Shown piece by piece: positions 1-11,200 of a stretch of DNA of 64,000 bases. The DNA comes from Anas platyrhynchos (taxonomy: Eukaryota; Chordata; Aves; Anseriformes; Anatidae). Under the pieces are notes generated by a model. The model was given only the letters and a program-made list of their open reading frames with translations, ran no database searches and was not told the origin of the DNA. Position numbers and translations under genes: made by a program. The stretch spans positions 4,377,501 through 4,441,500 of the forward strand of contig NC_092616.1 in the NCBI RefSeq assembly GCF_047663525.1, written 5' to 3'. Each line of letters starts with the position of its first letter. Position 1 is the stretch's first letter.

Positions 1-739
1 GATAAAAATCAGAAGTCTCTTGGAACATTTATTTGTTTATTGTGATTCAATGACCTGTCCTTCAGAGAGCTCTCTGAAGACATAGCAGGCAGAGGAAGAG
101 GAAAAGGGAGAGAGGTAGAGGCAGAGATACATCTTGTGTTCCTATGACCACGGTAGATCCTGCAAAGAATGATTCCATATTTGAAGTAGTAGTAGAAAAC
201 TTACTTTATAAACTAAGGGTAGAAAATTTACTTGATAAGCTTACTTTTTTTTATCTCCCCAGGCCCTGGCACACAATGACGGTGCCGGGTGAATAAGTTG
301 AGGTCTGTGGTGCCTCAGAAACTTAACAACGAGTAGGAAGCCTCTGGTCAGCTCAATCTCTGGAGCTGACAGGCCAGCAGCAGTAACATGGCTGGGGACA
401 AGGCCTATGAGGTGACTGCTTCCTGAAGCAGCTGATGTGTCAGCCCTTGCCTCCTGGCTGACATCTGTGTTTTTCAGCTCACACCCGCCAGCATCCCTGA
501 TAAGGCAGCAGAAGGCACCTGCTTGGCACACTGATTGTGAGATGCCCTCTGTCTGAGAGCCTGACAGGCCCCATGCAGGAAGAGGCCTTGGGTGTGGGTT
601 TTCAAGTCCCTTCTGCCTGAGCACATGGTGAGACAGGAACGGGTACACAACTTGGTTATGTCTACCTGAGAAACTGGAAGGCCAGCAGGAGGCATGTGGC
701 ATCGAAGATCCTGGTGCGGATTCTCTGGTGGTGGGAAAT
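1..739. other. Intergenic DNA with one copy of a low-copy dispersed repeat
   Basis: I see no gene here. Positions about 470-620 carry a sequence that recurs at about 8,640-8,750 and 10,000-10,200 (opposite strand) and at about 16,880-17,060 (same strand). It is recognisable by the shared stretch AGAAGGCACCTG and by a similar chance peptide (KQVPSA) when translated. The copies differ by many substitutions, so the repeat is old. Its class is unknown to me and it shows no terminal motifs of a transposon. Confidence 0.5.
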
Positions 740-3350
740 AGCAGGAGAGAGTCACAAGTGGGACAAAGTGCTGCTTGGAAGGTGAAGAGTGGGAATGAGG
801 ACAAGGAAATGTCACTGAAAGGGTAGTGCTGTGGGACCTGACATCACCCAGAAGGAGTCTATGGTCAGCCCATGCCATTTTGTTTCAAAGGACAGCCAGG
901 GAGGGTGGGGAGACCTCAGTGAAAGTAAGGAAATGGCAGGGTGAGAGCAAAGTGGAAACGTGAAGTGCATGCCTGTAGCCTGCAGGGAGAATAGGGCAAG
1001 AATTGGACAGTGCAGGACAGCCTGTGGTGATGAAGACCGAGTGCACTGGCAAGGCTGCAAGGCCCCAACAGCACTAAGGTCTTTGTCCCCCTGGCTATGG
1101 CAGTTGTCTCTGCTACTGAGGCTCACGAGAACACAAGCTGTGCTCATGACACTGGGGTCTTGTGGCCTCCTTGCAACCCAGTGGGGAGGCCAGCAGGTGT
1201 CATAGCATTGTCCTTCTCACAACATCACACACCCCACATCCCACTGCCCCAGGAAGAGCCCTGAGCCATGGGTGAGGAACAGGACCTCCCTGCCCAGGGG
1301 CTGGGGGCCAGGGCTTGGCCTTTCTGCTTCACCAAACAAACCAAGGCCTTTACTCAGCATCAGAGTCTCCTGCCCAGTGCCTTTGCCTACCTGCAATCAT
1401 GGCCTCACATTGTCTGCTCTAACAAGTCCATGGGGAGGCTTTGTCAGTAATGACCCTCACTGGGGCCCATTAATACTCCCAGACTCTTCAAAGTTTCCTT
1501 CTGACTTTTACTTCTCCTGCAGTTACATCATTCTCCTCTCACTACCTGAAGTTTATGGACTCAGCACCAAATGCACCATGGAGCTCATTACCATTCAGCC
1601 ATTTTCATCCAGTCTTCCAGACTTGTACAGTTAATTAGTGAGGTTTCAAGAATGCAGTTTGAAGAGAAAGTATTCAATGACCAGATTTCTAAGAGCATTT
1701 TCCTTAGTTGAGATTATTTTCCATTAGTTTAGAGTTTTCAGAAGAACTGATAGCATCATTCTCTAGTTGTCATAGATCCAAAGTGTCTCCTAAGGAGGTC
1801 TGTATGGGTGGAAAAGCAGTCCCTCGAAGTCCTAGACTGTATGGACAACCTTGCTGCTCAGCTCTCCATCCCCACCACTTCTCTCATCAGCCACCTGAGA
1901 CTTGCATCACTTTTCCTTACACCAGACTTCTCCACTGAAATCCACAGAGGGATGTTACAGCATCTTTTCACCAAGTCCCACATCCTTTCTTCAGACAACT
2001 GGCTGCACACAGGCACAGTTTTTGATGTTGTTGTTATTAACATTTAACCACAAAAAAGCAAACCCCAATGTCCTCACCAGTGAGCCAAATCCAAGTTGCC
2101 TCCAATGAGGTGCACCTTCCACAAGGGATGACTATACAAGAAATGTTTGAAAAGAATAGGAAATGATGAATAGAAATGCAATTACAGAGTTGGGTGTAGG
2201 GTTGATGAGATAGGAAAGTGAAATATGGGCAAGCTTGAAGATTCCTCAAGTTCTGAAAACCAACTGTGCAGGTGAGAGGTATCTGAATGATCAAAGAGTG
2301 AGGGGAGGGGAATCTGGAGAAGAATGGAAACTGCACATGTCCAGACAGTCTGCTGGAAAAGTGACTTCCAACATGGTCTGTTTCATAAAGCCAAGCGAAA
2401 ATACCAGAAAGACTAGGGAGATGAAGTGCAGAGCATAAGAGACAGAGTCATGCAAGTACAGGGGAAGACTGATATTTTTTCTCTTGCTGTAATAAACATC
2501 CAAGGGAAAAAAATGTCATGGGACAGCTCAAACATTGTATTAGAAGTGTTCAATCATTTCAGCTGATTGAAGTGTGCTGATTGAAGTGAAATGATTGAAA
2601 TGGTTAAAATAATTGGAGGCAATGGGCCTACAGCCCAGCTCAGCTCTTCAGCCCAACTCAGGCCTACAGCCGTAAAATAACAATTTTCTATCCTGCATGG
2701 AGCCCAGTTACCATAAAACACTCCCTGCCCTGCAGTTTTTCATGCCACCCCTCACTCCTGGCACAGAGCAGATCTGTGAAATGTCCTCTCCTTCCTGTTA
2801 GAGGCCCAGATGATGTAGGCAATGGTATCTGAGTTACCAAATGTGGGTATAGGTATAGCAAACTACGGATCAATGGGGGATAATGTGATTGGTGAGAACT
2901 GATAAATGAGCAGGGGAATCATGTAAGAAAGGAAGGGATTAACGTGTTTTGAGGAGGAAGAATCCTGTGGAAGAGGAGGGGAGAGGGATGCAAGGGGCCA
3001 GCTGCATGTGGATATGGGGCTGGTCAGGGCTGGTCTGATCAGGCCCTGTGCCTGATCACTGTCCTGCCCTCTCATTCAACTCTGTTGCTGGCCATTTGCT
3101 GTGTGAGTGTGCTCACTCCTGGGTGTGTTGGGGGTGAATCATACAATCATGGAACCACATAGCCCTGTGTGCGTCTGCACCCATGGGTAGTTGCTCTATA
3201 CATGTATTACTCTAAGAGCACAATAAATCAAATGATACCAAAGAGAATAATAACAATATTGACAATGAAAGATGGACCAGGTGTGAGGGGAGGTACCAAG
3301 TTAAGTCATTTCTGGAAAAAGAGGGGAAATTTGTCACTCTTCAGAAGCAT
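740..3350. repeat. Segmental duplication alpha (paralogous to 21,755-24,155 plus 26,075-26,173)
   Basis: This stretch matches beta in direct orientation over its whole length, with point differences and short indels. Examples are 1,262-1,640 against 22,268-22,630, 1,808-2,047 against 22,798-23,037, and 2,863-3,190 against 23,860-24,155. At about 3,195 alpha jumps directly to sequence that in beta lies at about 26,075, so alpha lacks about 1.9 kb present in beta. The missing part contains the AATAAA found downstream of the beta OR gene. An older third copy of 1,000-1,460 is at 13,130-13,600. The open frames here are short, are not conserved as protein and look like chance frames. Confidence 0.8.
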
Positions 3351-4054
3351 TCATGAAATCACTTTCCTAATAGCCCACTTGAGCTCTTTGTTCCTCATGC
3401 TGTAGATGAGGGGATTCAATGTTGGAGGCATCACCGAGTACAAAACTGCCATCACCAGGTTTAGGGATGGAGAGGAGATGGAGGGGTGCTTCAGGTAGGC
3501 AAAAAGGGCAGCGCTGATAAACAGAGAGACCACAAACAGGTGAGGGAGGCATGTGAAAAAGGCTTTGTGTCGCCCCTGGTCTGAGGGCATCCTCAGCACA
3601 GCCCTGAAGATGTGCACATAAGAAAAAAGAATGAAAACAAAACACACGGATGCTAACCAGACACCAACCACAAGCACCCAAAAACTCCTCAGGTAGGACT
3701 GTGAGCAGGAGATCTTCAGGATCTGGGGGATCTCACAGAAGAACTGGTCCAGGGTATTTCCTCTGCAGAGGGGCAGGGAAAATGTATTGGCAGTGTGCAG
3801 CAGAGCATAGAAAGCCCCACTGCCCCAGGCAGCTGCTGCCATCTGGGCACAAGCTCTGCTGCCCAGGAGGCTCCCATAGTGCAGGGGCTTGCAGATGGCA
3901 ACGTAGTGGTCATAGGACATGACGGTGAGAATAAAATACTCTGCTGATATCAGAAAGGAAAAAAGAAAGACCTGTGAAACACATGCCGAGTAGGAAATGG
4001 CCCTGGTGTCCCAGAGGGAATTGGCCATGGCTTTGGGGACAGTGGTGGAGATGC
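3351..4054 (-). pseudogene. OR1: 5'-truncated olfactory receptor (OR14-like) pseudogene
   Basis: This is an olfactory receptor (seven-transmembrane GPCR) missing its start, TM1 and most of TM2. The minus strand is open from a CISTTVPKAMANS motif (TM2 end and ECL1) to a stop at 3,351. It includes the ECL2 cysteines, TM5-TM6 and the NPLIYSMRN motif of TM7. Homology to the other ORs stops abruptly at about 4,054. Beyond that point lies a G-tract and unrelated GC-rich DNA, not the TM1 region. The TM3 motif reads DHY where intact members have DRY. The last codons differ from OR4 by TGG to TGA, which ends the protein early. Its nearest relative is OR4 (26,174-27,136), with which it shares flanking duplication alpha/beta. 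It has no upstream module. A functional receptor is very unlikely. Confidence 0.92.
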
Positions 4055-4440
4055 AGGTGTTCGTATGGGTGGGGGGGGGGGGGGAGGGGAGGGGGCTTTT
4101 GAACGGCTGGGGAGGGGGCGCTGCTGGCTCCGCCTACGTCTTGTCAGCCTTCCTCACGAGGGCTGCCGGGTCCTGGCGGCTCCCTCAAGTAGGCTTGATG
4201 CCAGAAAAATTAGCCCTGCCTGGCTCGATCCCCCGCTCCGTTGCAGAACGCGTCTGCCCCAGAGCCTATCGCCTCGGCAAATGGCCAAGTCATGCCTATG
4301 TACCTCAGTGACCATCTCTGCTGCCATTAGACACCAACAGGTTGCTCCTAAACCCTATGCTTGGTCTCTCCCAAATCCATGCAGCAACATGGGGAGCAAC
4401 TGCACAGCCCTGATTTTGGCACAAGCTCTGAAAGAAGAGT
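4055..4440. other. G-tract and unassigned GC-rich segment at the OR1 breakpoint
   Basis: Positions about 4,069-4,100 are nearly pure G (with a few A), followed by about 200 bp of CpG-containing GC-rich sequence unlike anything else in the window. From about 4,310 the sequence is 3' flank of OR2. The segment replaces the missing 5' part of OR1. It could be the end of an insertion or the join of a rearrangement. I cannot assign it to a family. Confidence 0.5.
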
Positions 4441-4472
4441 GAAGCATTCAGACTGCACTACGAAGATGCTGT

Positions 4473-4478
4473 TTTATT
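4473..4478 (-). promoter_or_regulatory. Candidate polyadenylation signal of OR2
   Basis: On the minus strand this reads AATAAA, about 340 bp past the OR2 stop. Equivalent AATAAA hexamers lie at 25,954-25,959 (OR4) and 45,912-45,917 (OR6), and the flanks of the last two are clearly related (AATAAAATGGG). That makes it a plausible inherited poly(A) signal. Confidence 0.5.
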
Positions 4479-4719
4479 AAGCAGATACTAAAACCGTCAG
4501 TGCTGTCCTACTGTGAGACATGTTTAAAGAGCCTCCAGAGTAAACAGAGCGGTATCATTACTCATTACAGACATCTGCAAATGTTTCTCTAAGAACATAA
4601 ATGGTAATGACATTAAAGATAACAATGAAAATATACATATGAAACAAGGATGACGCCTTCATGGGGATAGGAAAGTCACTTGTGTGGAAAGAAGGGGAAT
4701 TTATCACTACACAGAAACA

Positions 4720-5140
4720 TAGAATCATAGAATCATAGAATATCCTGAGTTGGAAGGGACCCTTAAGGATCATCAAGTCCAACTCTTGACTCCGCACAGG
4801 TCTACCCAAAAGTTCAGACCATGTGACTAAGTGCACAGTCCAATCTCTTCTTAAATTCAGACAGGCTCGGTGCAGTGACCACTTCCCTGGGGAGCCTGTT
4901 CCAGTGTGCAACCACTCTCTCTATGAAGAACTTCCTCCTGATGTCAAGCCTAAACTTCCACTGCCTCAGCTTAACCCCGTTCCCGCGGGTCCTGTCGCTA
5001 GTGTTAATGGAGAAAAGGTCTCCTGTCTCTCGACACCCCCTTACAAGGAAGTTGTAGACTGCGATGAGGTCTCCCCTCAGCCTCCTCTTCTCCAGGCTGA
5101 ACAGGCCCAGTGCCCTCAGCCGTTCCTCGTACATCTTCCC
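4720..5140 (-). mobile_element. CR1 LINE 3' fragment inserted in the OR2 tail
   Basis: The left end carries the CR1 3' terminal octamer repeats (ATTCTATG when read on the minus strand). Reading on, the minus strand encodes the C-terminal end of the CR1 ORF2 protein, ending in a stop at 4,814. Comparison with the OR4 locus (about 26,200-26,230) shows an empty site: both share ACAGAAACAT on one side and TCCATGAA on the other. The element is therefore a 5'-truncated insertion of about 420 bp placed within the last codons of the OR2 gene, in the same orientation as the gene. Confidence 0.93.
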
Positions 5141-6061
5141 CTCCATCCATGAAATCATTTGTCTAATGGCACCCTTGAGCTCCTGGTTCCTCATGCTGTA
5201 GATGAGGGGGTTCAGTGCTGGAGGCATCACCGAGTACAGAACTGCCACCAGTAGGTCAGAGGAAGGGGAGGAAATGCTCAGGGGATTCAGGTAGGCAAAA
5301 ATGGCTGTGCTGAGAAAAAGAGAGACCACAGCCAGGTGAGGGAGGCATGTGGAAAAGGCTTTGTGCCATCCCTCCTCGGGAGGCACCGTCAGCACTGCCC
5401 TGAAGATCTGTACATAGGAAAAGACAATGAAAGCAAAACATCCAGATGTCAAACAAGCACTGAACAGAAGCACCCAAACTTCCCTGAGATAGGAGTCTGT
5501 ACATGAGAGCTTGAGGATCTGGGGGATTTCACAGAAGAATTGGTCCAAGGCATTGCCTTGGCAGAGGGGCATGGAAAATGTATTGGCAGTGTGCAACAGA
5601 GCATAGAGAACTCCACTGCCCCAGGCAGCTGCTGCCATCTGGGCACAAGCTCTGCTGCCCAGGAGGCTTCCGTAGTGCAGGGGCTTGCAGATGGCAACGT
5701 AGCGATCATAGGCCATGATGGTGAGAATTGAAAACTCTGCTGATATCAAGAAAACAAACAGAAAGACCTGTGCAACACATCCTGCATAGGAAATGGCCCT
5801 GGAGTCCCAGAGGGAATTGGCCATGGCTTTAGGGAGAGTGGTGGAGATGCAGCCCAGGTCGAGGAGGGCAAGGTTGAGGAGGAAGAAGTACATGGGGGTG
5901 TGGAGGCGGTGGTTGCAGGCTACGGCGGTGAGGATGAGGCCGTTGCCCAGGAGGGCAGCCAGGTAGATGCCCAGGAAGAGTGCGAAGTGCAGGAGCTGCA
6001 ACTCCCTTGTGTCTGCAAATGGCAGGAGGAGGAACTCGTTGATGGAGCTGCTGTTGGACAT
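4814..6061 (-). CDS. OR2: olfactory receptor (OR14-like) with a CR1-derived C-terminal tail
   Basis: Open frame of 415 codons. Residues 1-306 are a complete OR14-like odorant receptor that would sit in the olfactory cilium membrane and couple to the olfactory G protein. Visible features are the N-glycosylation site NSS at 3-5, GN in TM1 (39-40), LHTPMYFFL at TM2, the [10 protein letters not shown] motif at 116-125, ECL2 cysteines at 167, 177 and 187, and NPLIYSMRN in TM7. After residue 306 (SWM, shared with OR4) the frame runs into an inserted CR1 fragment and gains about 109 residues of CR1 ORF2 C-terminus in place of the usual 13-14 residues. The start is the conserved MSNSSS methionine. 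A splice acceptor AG lies at 6,086-6,087. The receptor core is undamaged, but whether the chimeric tail permits surface expression cannot be told. Confidence 0.88.
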   Translation of the reverse strand: MSNSSSINEFLLLPFADTRELQLLHFALFLGIYLAALLGNGLILTAVACNHRLHTPMYFFLLNLALLDLGCISTTLPKAMANSLWDSRAISYAGCVAQVFLFVFLISAEFSILTIMAYDRYVAICKPLHYGSLLGSRACAQMAAAAWGSGVLYALLHTANTFSMPLCQGNALDQFFCEIPQILKLSCTDSYLREVWVLLFSACLTSGCFAFIVFSYVQIFRAVLTVPPEEGWHKAFSTCLPHLAVVSLFLSTAIFAYLNPLSISSPSSDLLVAVLYSVMPPALNPLIYSMRNQELKGAIRQMISWMEGKMYEERLRALGLFSLEKRRLRGDLIAVYNFLVRGCRETGDLFSINTSDRTRGNGVKLRQWKFRLDIRRKFFIERVVAHWNRLPREVVTAPSLSEFKKRLDCALSHMV

Positions 6062-6087
6062 TTGCTGCCTGTTGGGTATAGGGATCT

Positions 6088-7529
6088 GTACAGGTAGTAA
6101 AAGATAATGAAAAGTTAGAACAGTCTTCTCTGAGTGAAACCTATACCGTTCCTTGTAGACCCTCCCCCTGCCATACTTACAGGCTTTTCCTTTCTCTCCT
6201 GTAATCTTTCAGTTAGCTCCATGACATGATCTCTAGTTTTAAAGTTTACTGCACCATGAGAAGCAGGGAACTCTGCTCCTGGGCTCTTGAGGGAATCAGT
6301 CCTGACTCAGTGCAGTGAGTACACAGGAGCATGGCAGCTGGGCAAAGTTTTATATTCAGATTTTGTCAGATGAAATCCTTTCTCACACAGAAGGGCATGT
6401 CAGCATCTGCATTCCTGTGCTACAGAATGTAGTTGACAGAAAGGAGTTTTAGGGGCATTTTTTTCTACATATCCCCTTCCCCCTCTTTGTGCCCAAGCAG
6501 TGTTCTCTACAGTCAGAAATTCTGAGGATTTCTGCTGCACTCACAGTGAATGGTTGTGAGACCTGAGAGGCAAAGGGATTCCCTTTAGCTCAGAGCAGGC
6601 TGAGGTGGGCTGGCTGGGCTTGTTCCCAACGGCCATGATCTTGCAGCTTTTGCAGATGGAGGATAATCACATTTCTCTTACCCTGAAAAGAAGCCAGACA
6701 CTGCTAAGAGAGGAGGAATGCTCTGCCAATCCCTCAACGCCCAGCCCTTCTCAAGGTGCCTGAACAAGGTCTCAGCACCACACCTCTTGCCAAGGACACC
6801 TGACGTTAATTTCTACAGCCCAATAGCATGTCCTTGCATTTAGCATCTCCTCTACTACGTATGCCTTCCAGATATTACAAACATACTATGGGAAAGATTT
6901 CTATCAGGGCAGCTCACAGCTCAAAAGACCAAGAGGGCAGCAACTTTTTTGTTTAGGTCGGAGAGGAAGCTAGGGGTAGGTTCAGAGGAAGGGGTCTTCA
7001 CTGAATGAAAAAAACATGGACTTTTCTGATGAATTAGCCCTCTGATTTACCTTCCTCTCATGCCTCAATCATATCCCTAATGACTGAAGATTTTATTTCC
7101 GGGAGCTATTTCCTTGTCTCAAGGCTTATTCCTGTTTAAGCTCACAGCCTCAACCCGATCTCTGTGCAGTAATCTTTGCCCTTCAGCAACCCCCTCTATG
7201 CAGGGGACTCGCTAGTTGCCTGTGCATGTTTACAGGTGGAAAAGGACCTGTAAAAATGCCCAGATGGGTGCAGCAAAGATGATGCTGTTGCTTTTGATAG
7301 GAAGAGGAGAGTCTGAAGGCAGCTTCGGGGCAGCTCACAAACCTACTGATCATCAGTACCACAGTTCAGGAGTCTCAGCCATGAGCTTATACTTGGCAGC
7401 TCCTTTTTCATTTATCCCTGCTATCCGTCCCCATCCAGAAGAGTAGGACACTGGCAAGAGGACAGAATATTCCTAATTGGACTTTAAACATGAAAAACTT
7501 GCCTGCAAAATGCCAATGGGTGCTGTGGA
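6088..7529 (-). other. OR2 intron, unique part
   Basis: This is the sequence between the OR2 acceptor and block B of the upstream module. It contains no OR or transposon sequence that I recognise and no credible coding frame. The intron as a whole would run from the donor at 7,811-7,816 to the acceptor at 6,086-6,087, about 1.7 kb. That length is close to the introns inferred for OR4, OR5, OR6 and OR7. Confidence 0.55.
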
Positions 7530-7770
7530 GCTGTGAGCAGGCTGCTGAAGGGAGCAGCCTCCTGCCAGCAGCAGGACCCTGCCCTGCCAGGGGGGCTCCT
7601 TCCACCCGCAGCTTCTCCCCGCAGCACCCTGGGCAGCTCCCCAGGCAGGCTGAGTGCTGAGCCTGGCAGGCGGCAGAGGCCCTGCCCCGGCACACAGCCC
7701 CTGGGCCACAGCAGGGACCCTGCTCTGCACCACAGCCCTGGACAGCCCTGCCTGCACCCCCGGCTTCTCC
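7530..7770 (-). repeat. Block B of the OR-associated upstream module (OR2)
   Basis: GC-rich block just inside the inferred intron, 3' of the donor. It recurs at 28,485-28,735, 35,838-36,070, 42,925-43,165, 52,745-53,005 and 59,670-59,870, always downstream of a conserved donor and upstream of an OR exon on the same strand. It yields spurious open frames in several reading frames. The copies tolerate indels of a length not divisible by three, which argues against a protein. Block A is absent from this copy. Confidence 0.8.
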
Positions 7771-7810
7771 TGCCTCCACGAACTGCGGCTGCATTGCCCT
7801 CCAGCCAGAG

Positions 7811-8230
7811 ACTTACCGGGTGCAGGGCTGGGAAGTCTTCTCCCACAGGGAGCACTGGGCATGCTGCCACTTCTGCCTGCCTTTAAGCACTGTGTCTCTG
7901 CAGGCAGTGCCCCCAGGCCTGCTGCGCTGTGCAGAGGAGCTGCTCCTGGGCAGAGCTGTCTCTCTGCAGCGCTGCCCGCTTGCCAGGAGCTCCCCTTGGG
8001 CCCAGGAGCCCGGCCCAGCTCAGCAGCAGAGGCCCAGCCCAAGGCCTCCCTTGCTCTGCCCCCCACCAGGCTCCCTGCACATGGGGCTGCAGGGGAACCT
8101 GCTGGGAAACAGCCTGAAGGGATTCCTGGGCTTCCCTCCCTCACTTGGGTGCATACACTTCTCACATTTCTTCACAACCAGGCTCATTTCCCCTACCAGA
8201 ATATTAATTAGCTGTAACAATAACTTCTTT
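7811..8230 (-). promoter_or_regulatory. OR2 upstream module: block C, first exon and splice donor (type II)
   Basis: This is the 5' non-coding region of OR2. Block C (about 7,880-8,175) is one of seven copies. The exon is inferred to end at 7,817, followed on the minus strand by GTAAGT (7,811-7,816). Between C and the donor this copy has a type II sequence shared only with OR8 (ending CCCTGCACCCG before the donor). The palindrome CCCTTGGG at 7,993-8,000 matches the Olf/EBF core CCCNNGGG. An ATTAATTA-like homeodomain-type site lies upstream at about 8,203-8,212. The transcription start cannot be placed from sequence. Confidence 0.65.
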
Positions 8231-11200
8231 ATTTCCCAGTATCAGTTTGGTCTTGAGTTCATGGTGGGGGACATTTCTTCCTCCTTGTGGCCAGTTCCAA
8301 CCTTCCAAGATGCACTTTGTGTTTTTGTTGTTGTTGTCGTTCTTTTTATCTTTCCTGCTCTTCCCTACTACCAAAGAAAGCTCCATCATGGTGGAAACCC
8401 CTCCTGAAGTAGGTATCCCAAAATATCAGCATATTTGCCGCCTGTCAGCCAAGCAGACATAAGTCACTTCACCAACATCTTCCAAGCCTTGGGTCTGCTG
8501 CTGGCTTGCAACTTCTTGTGTAGACACAACCAAGCCTTGTGCCTCCTGTTGTCCAGTCATGAACTGAAACAGAAGGAACAGGACAACCCATATTCCAGCC
8601 TCCTTTTTGTCTGGGTCCTCCTGGGTATGTAGGCAGGAGGGATCCCACAGTCAGCATGCCAACCAGGTGCCTTCTGCTGGCCTAGAAGGGGCACTGGCAG
8701 ATGTCAGATGAACAGTACAGATCCCAGGGAGAAGTCAAGGGTGACCTGTCAGCTACTTCAGGCAGAAGTGACCTCACAGTCCCTTTCTGTGACATATTCC
8801 TACTGCTGCCCTATCAACTGCAGGGACAGAAGTGACCTCACAGTCACTGCCACAGTCACATTCCTCCTGCTGGGGCAGAAGATCCTGAGGCAGAGCTGAG
8901 CTGATCAGAGCATTCCCACCCATCTCCTCCGTGTGAGCTGATCAGATCCATGGCCCCTCGCATTCATCTTTGAATGCCATGTGACTGCACAGCAACATCA
9001 CAGCTCATGCCCTGTCACAAGGAGCAAGGCACCTAAAGCTAAGGGTTGGGAGAGAGGTTGAAGGTGAGGAGGTAAATACACAGAAAGAGGGACCTAGGAT
9101 GTTAGTTATTCATGTATGGGAATAGGGTTTACCTTTCTGGGTTAGAGATTAAGCAAAGGTTTAGTGGGAGGGTTTGGTGTTCTGCTTGGGGTGTCAGTTC
9201 TGTGGTTATGTTATGTTATAAAGCTCTTTGCTTTAGGGTTTTGTTCAGGGTATTTCTTCCAAGAACTCTAGGGTTAAGTAGAGCATTTTAATGCTAGTGT
9301 TAAGGGCAAGGATCAGCGTGAGCAAGACAGTAAGGATAAGGGGCTATGGGCTGAGTTTTGGCTTCAAGGGATGCTTTGGGGTCAGGCATAGGAGTAGTGG
9401 ATTCCTGTGTGGAGTAGCGTTTAGGTTTAGGGATAAAGATTACAGGTTAAAATAGGGCAAGGGCATGCATAGGCATGACTGTCATGCATAGGCATGACTG
9501 TTTTAAGACTGTTTTATGGTAGGATCTACATTACCTGAACCCTCTTACCTTTTCAAAATCGTTAAGTTCTGCTGGCCAAGCTCCTCTTCCCTCCCATAAA
9601 TCTCACATCTTTCCTGTCCAGCCTTCTCCTGACCTCCCCATATCGGTCATCTTTTTGGGAGCAGGATTCTCATGACATTCAAGATACTCTGAGGAGTATC
9701 TGTCTCACTTCTGTTGGCTAATCTGTTCATGAGAAAGAAGCAGGTCCTAAGCCAACATGGAGCACCCTCCACAATGTGCCAAGCAGCTCTGCACCACCAC
9801 AAATGTGTGTGTACCGCCTACAATTTCAGTTCCAGAATGGCTCCTATAGATGCAGGGTAACTTCTCCCAGGCCATCATGTATGCTTCAGTTTCCCCCATG
9901 CATCTTGGAGGCAGCGGCCCCCTCTGTGTAGAAAACAGAAAGTAGTCCTGAAAGATGACTTTAGGCAAAAGCTGAAACCTTGGACATGAAAACTCGTATC
10001 AAAGACCTCTTCCCCTACGGGGCCTACCTGGTAATTAGGAAAACTGGATCTCACAAACTATGTGCAAAGCAGGTGCCTTCTGCAGGCCTATTATGGACAC
10101 TGGCAGATGTGAGCCTAAAGGCACAGATCCCAGCCAGGAGTCAAGGGATGTCCAGTTGGCTACTTCAGGAAGAAGTCAACTCACAATGTGCTTTATAGAC
10201 ACTGACTTAGAACTGGATTAGGAATTTCTGAGGCACCACTTACCTATTAATACCATACCTACAGAAAAAAACCCTTTTGGCCCAGGACCTGCCCAGGTAG
10301 AAGTAATGTGGTTGTGATCCTTCCAGCCCATAACCCTGCTGCTGGATTCCCAGCTGCTCTAACACACAGGAGCCAGTTCCATGCCAGTCCTGGGAGGTGC
10401 TAGGGCAGGAGAGACCTTGCAGTTGCCACCACTGTAGAGAAAACTGAAAGCTGCCCTGAAGGGGCATTTTAGGAAAAAAAGATGAAATCTCTGACAGGAC
10501 AACCAGAGATGTTGCGCTGAAGAGTGAGGGGACTGTGGTGCCTGGGGCATGGGGGCACTCTGCAGGTCCGTGCTGGGCAGGCTGGGAGGCAGACCCAGCT
10601 CATGGGGTCACTACCATTGCCCCAGGACGGCAACGAATCACTCACCAGACTCCTTTGCTGGGACTGCTCTGTGTCCTGGGACTGCAGAGCATAGAAGATG
10701 GACACTTCTCCATCAACTCAGCTTCACGCAGGGCTCTTCAGCATTGCCCAGTCCCAGGACTTGCCCCCTCCTCCTCCATCCACAGACATACATAGGTTTC
10801 CATTTGGGGTCTCAGGCAGGACTTTAAGGATCTGCTAAATTCCTGGATTTCCTTGTTTCTCGCAGCCTTCACGCAAGTCATTTTCCTGGCCCTCCTCTCA
10901 GGTGGCACTCAGTGACCCTTCAGTAGGGGCTTTGGGCTTCCTCAGTTGTCCTGCTGCTTATTAGCACCTTCCTGGCTCCTTCCTGAGCTCAGAGGGAGCC
11001 TTTTTGTCCAGCATGTGGCCCTGCACTGGCTCTGGCTGGGACGGAGTTACTCTCTGCAGAGCAGCCCCTGTGGTGCTGTGCTTTTGATATATGAGCAGAG
11101 CAGTGTTGGTCACCAATGGCTGTAGTCACTGTTTCTGAGAAGTGTTTGCACAGCATCAAGGCCTTCTCTGCTTCTCACTCTGTCCCACCATCGAGTGGGC

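Noticed and set aside
4065-4442. 125-codon frame starting in a poly-glycine run
   Set aside because: It starts in the G-homopolymer at the OR1 breakpoint and has no counterpart. Homopolymer-driven chance frame.
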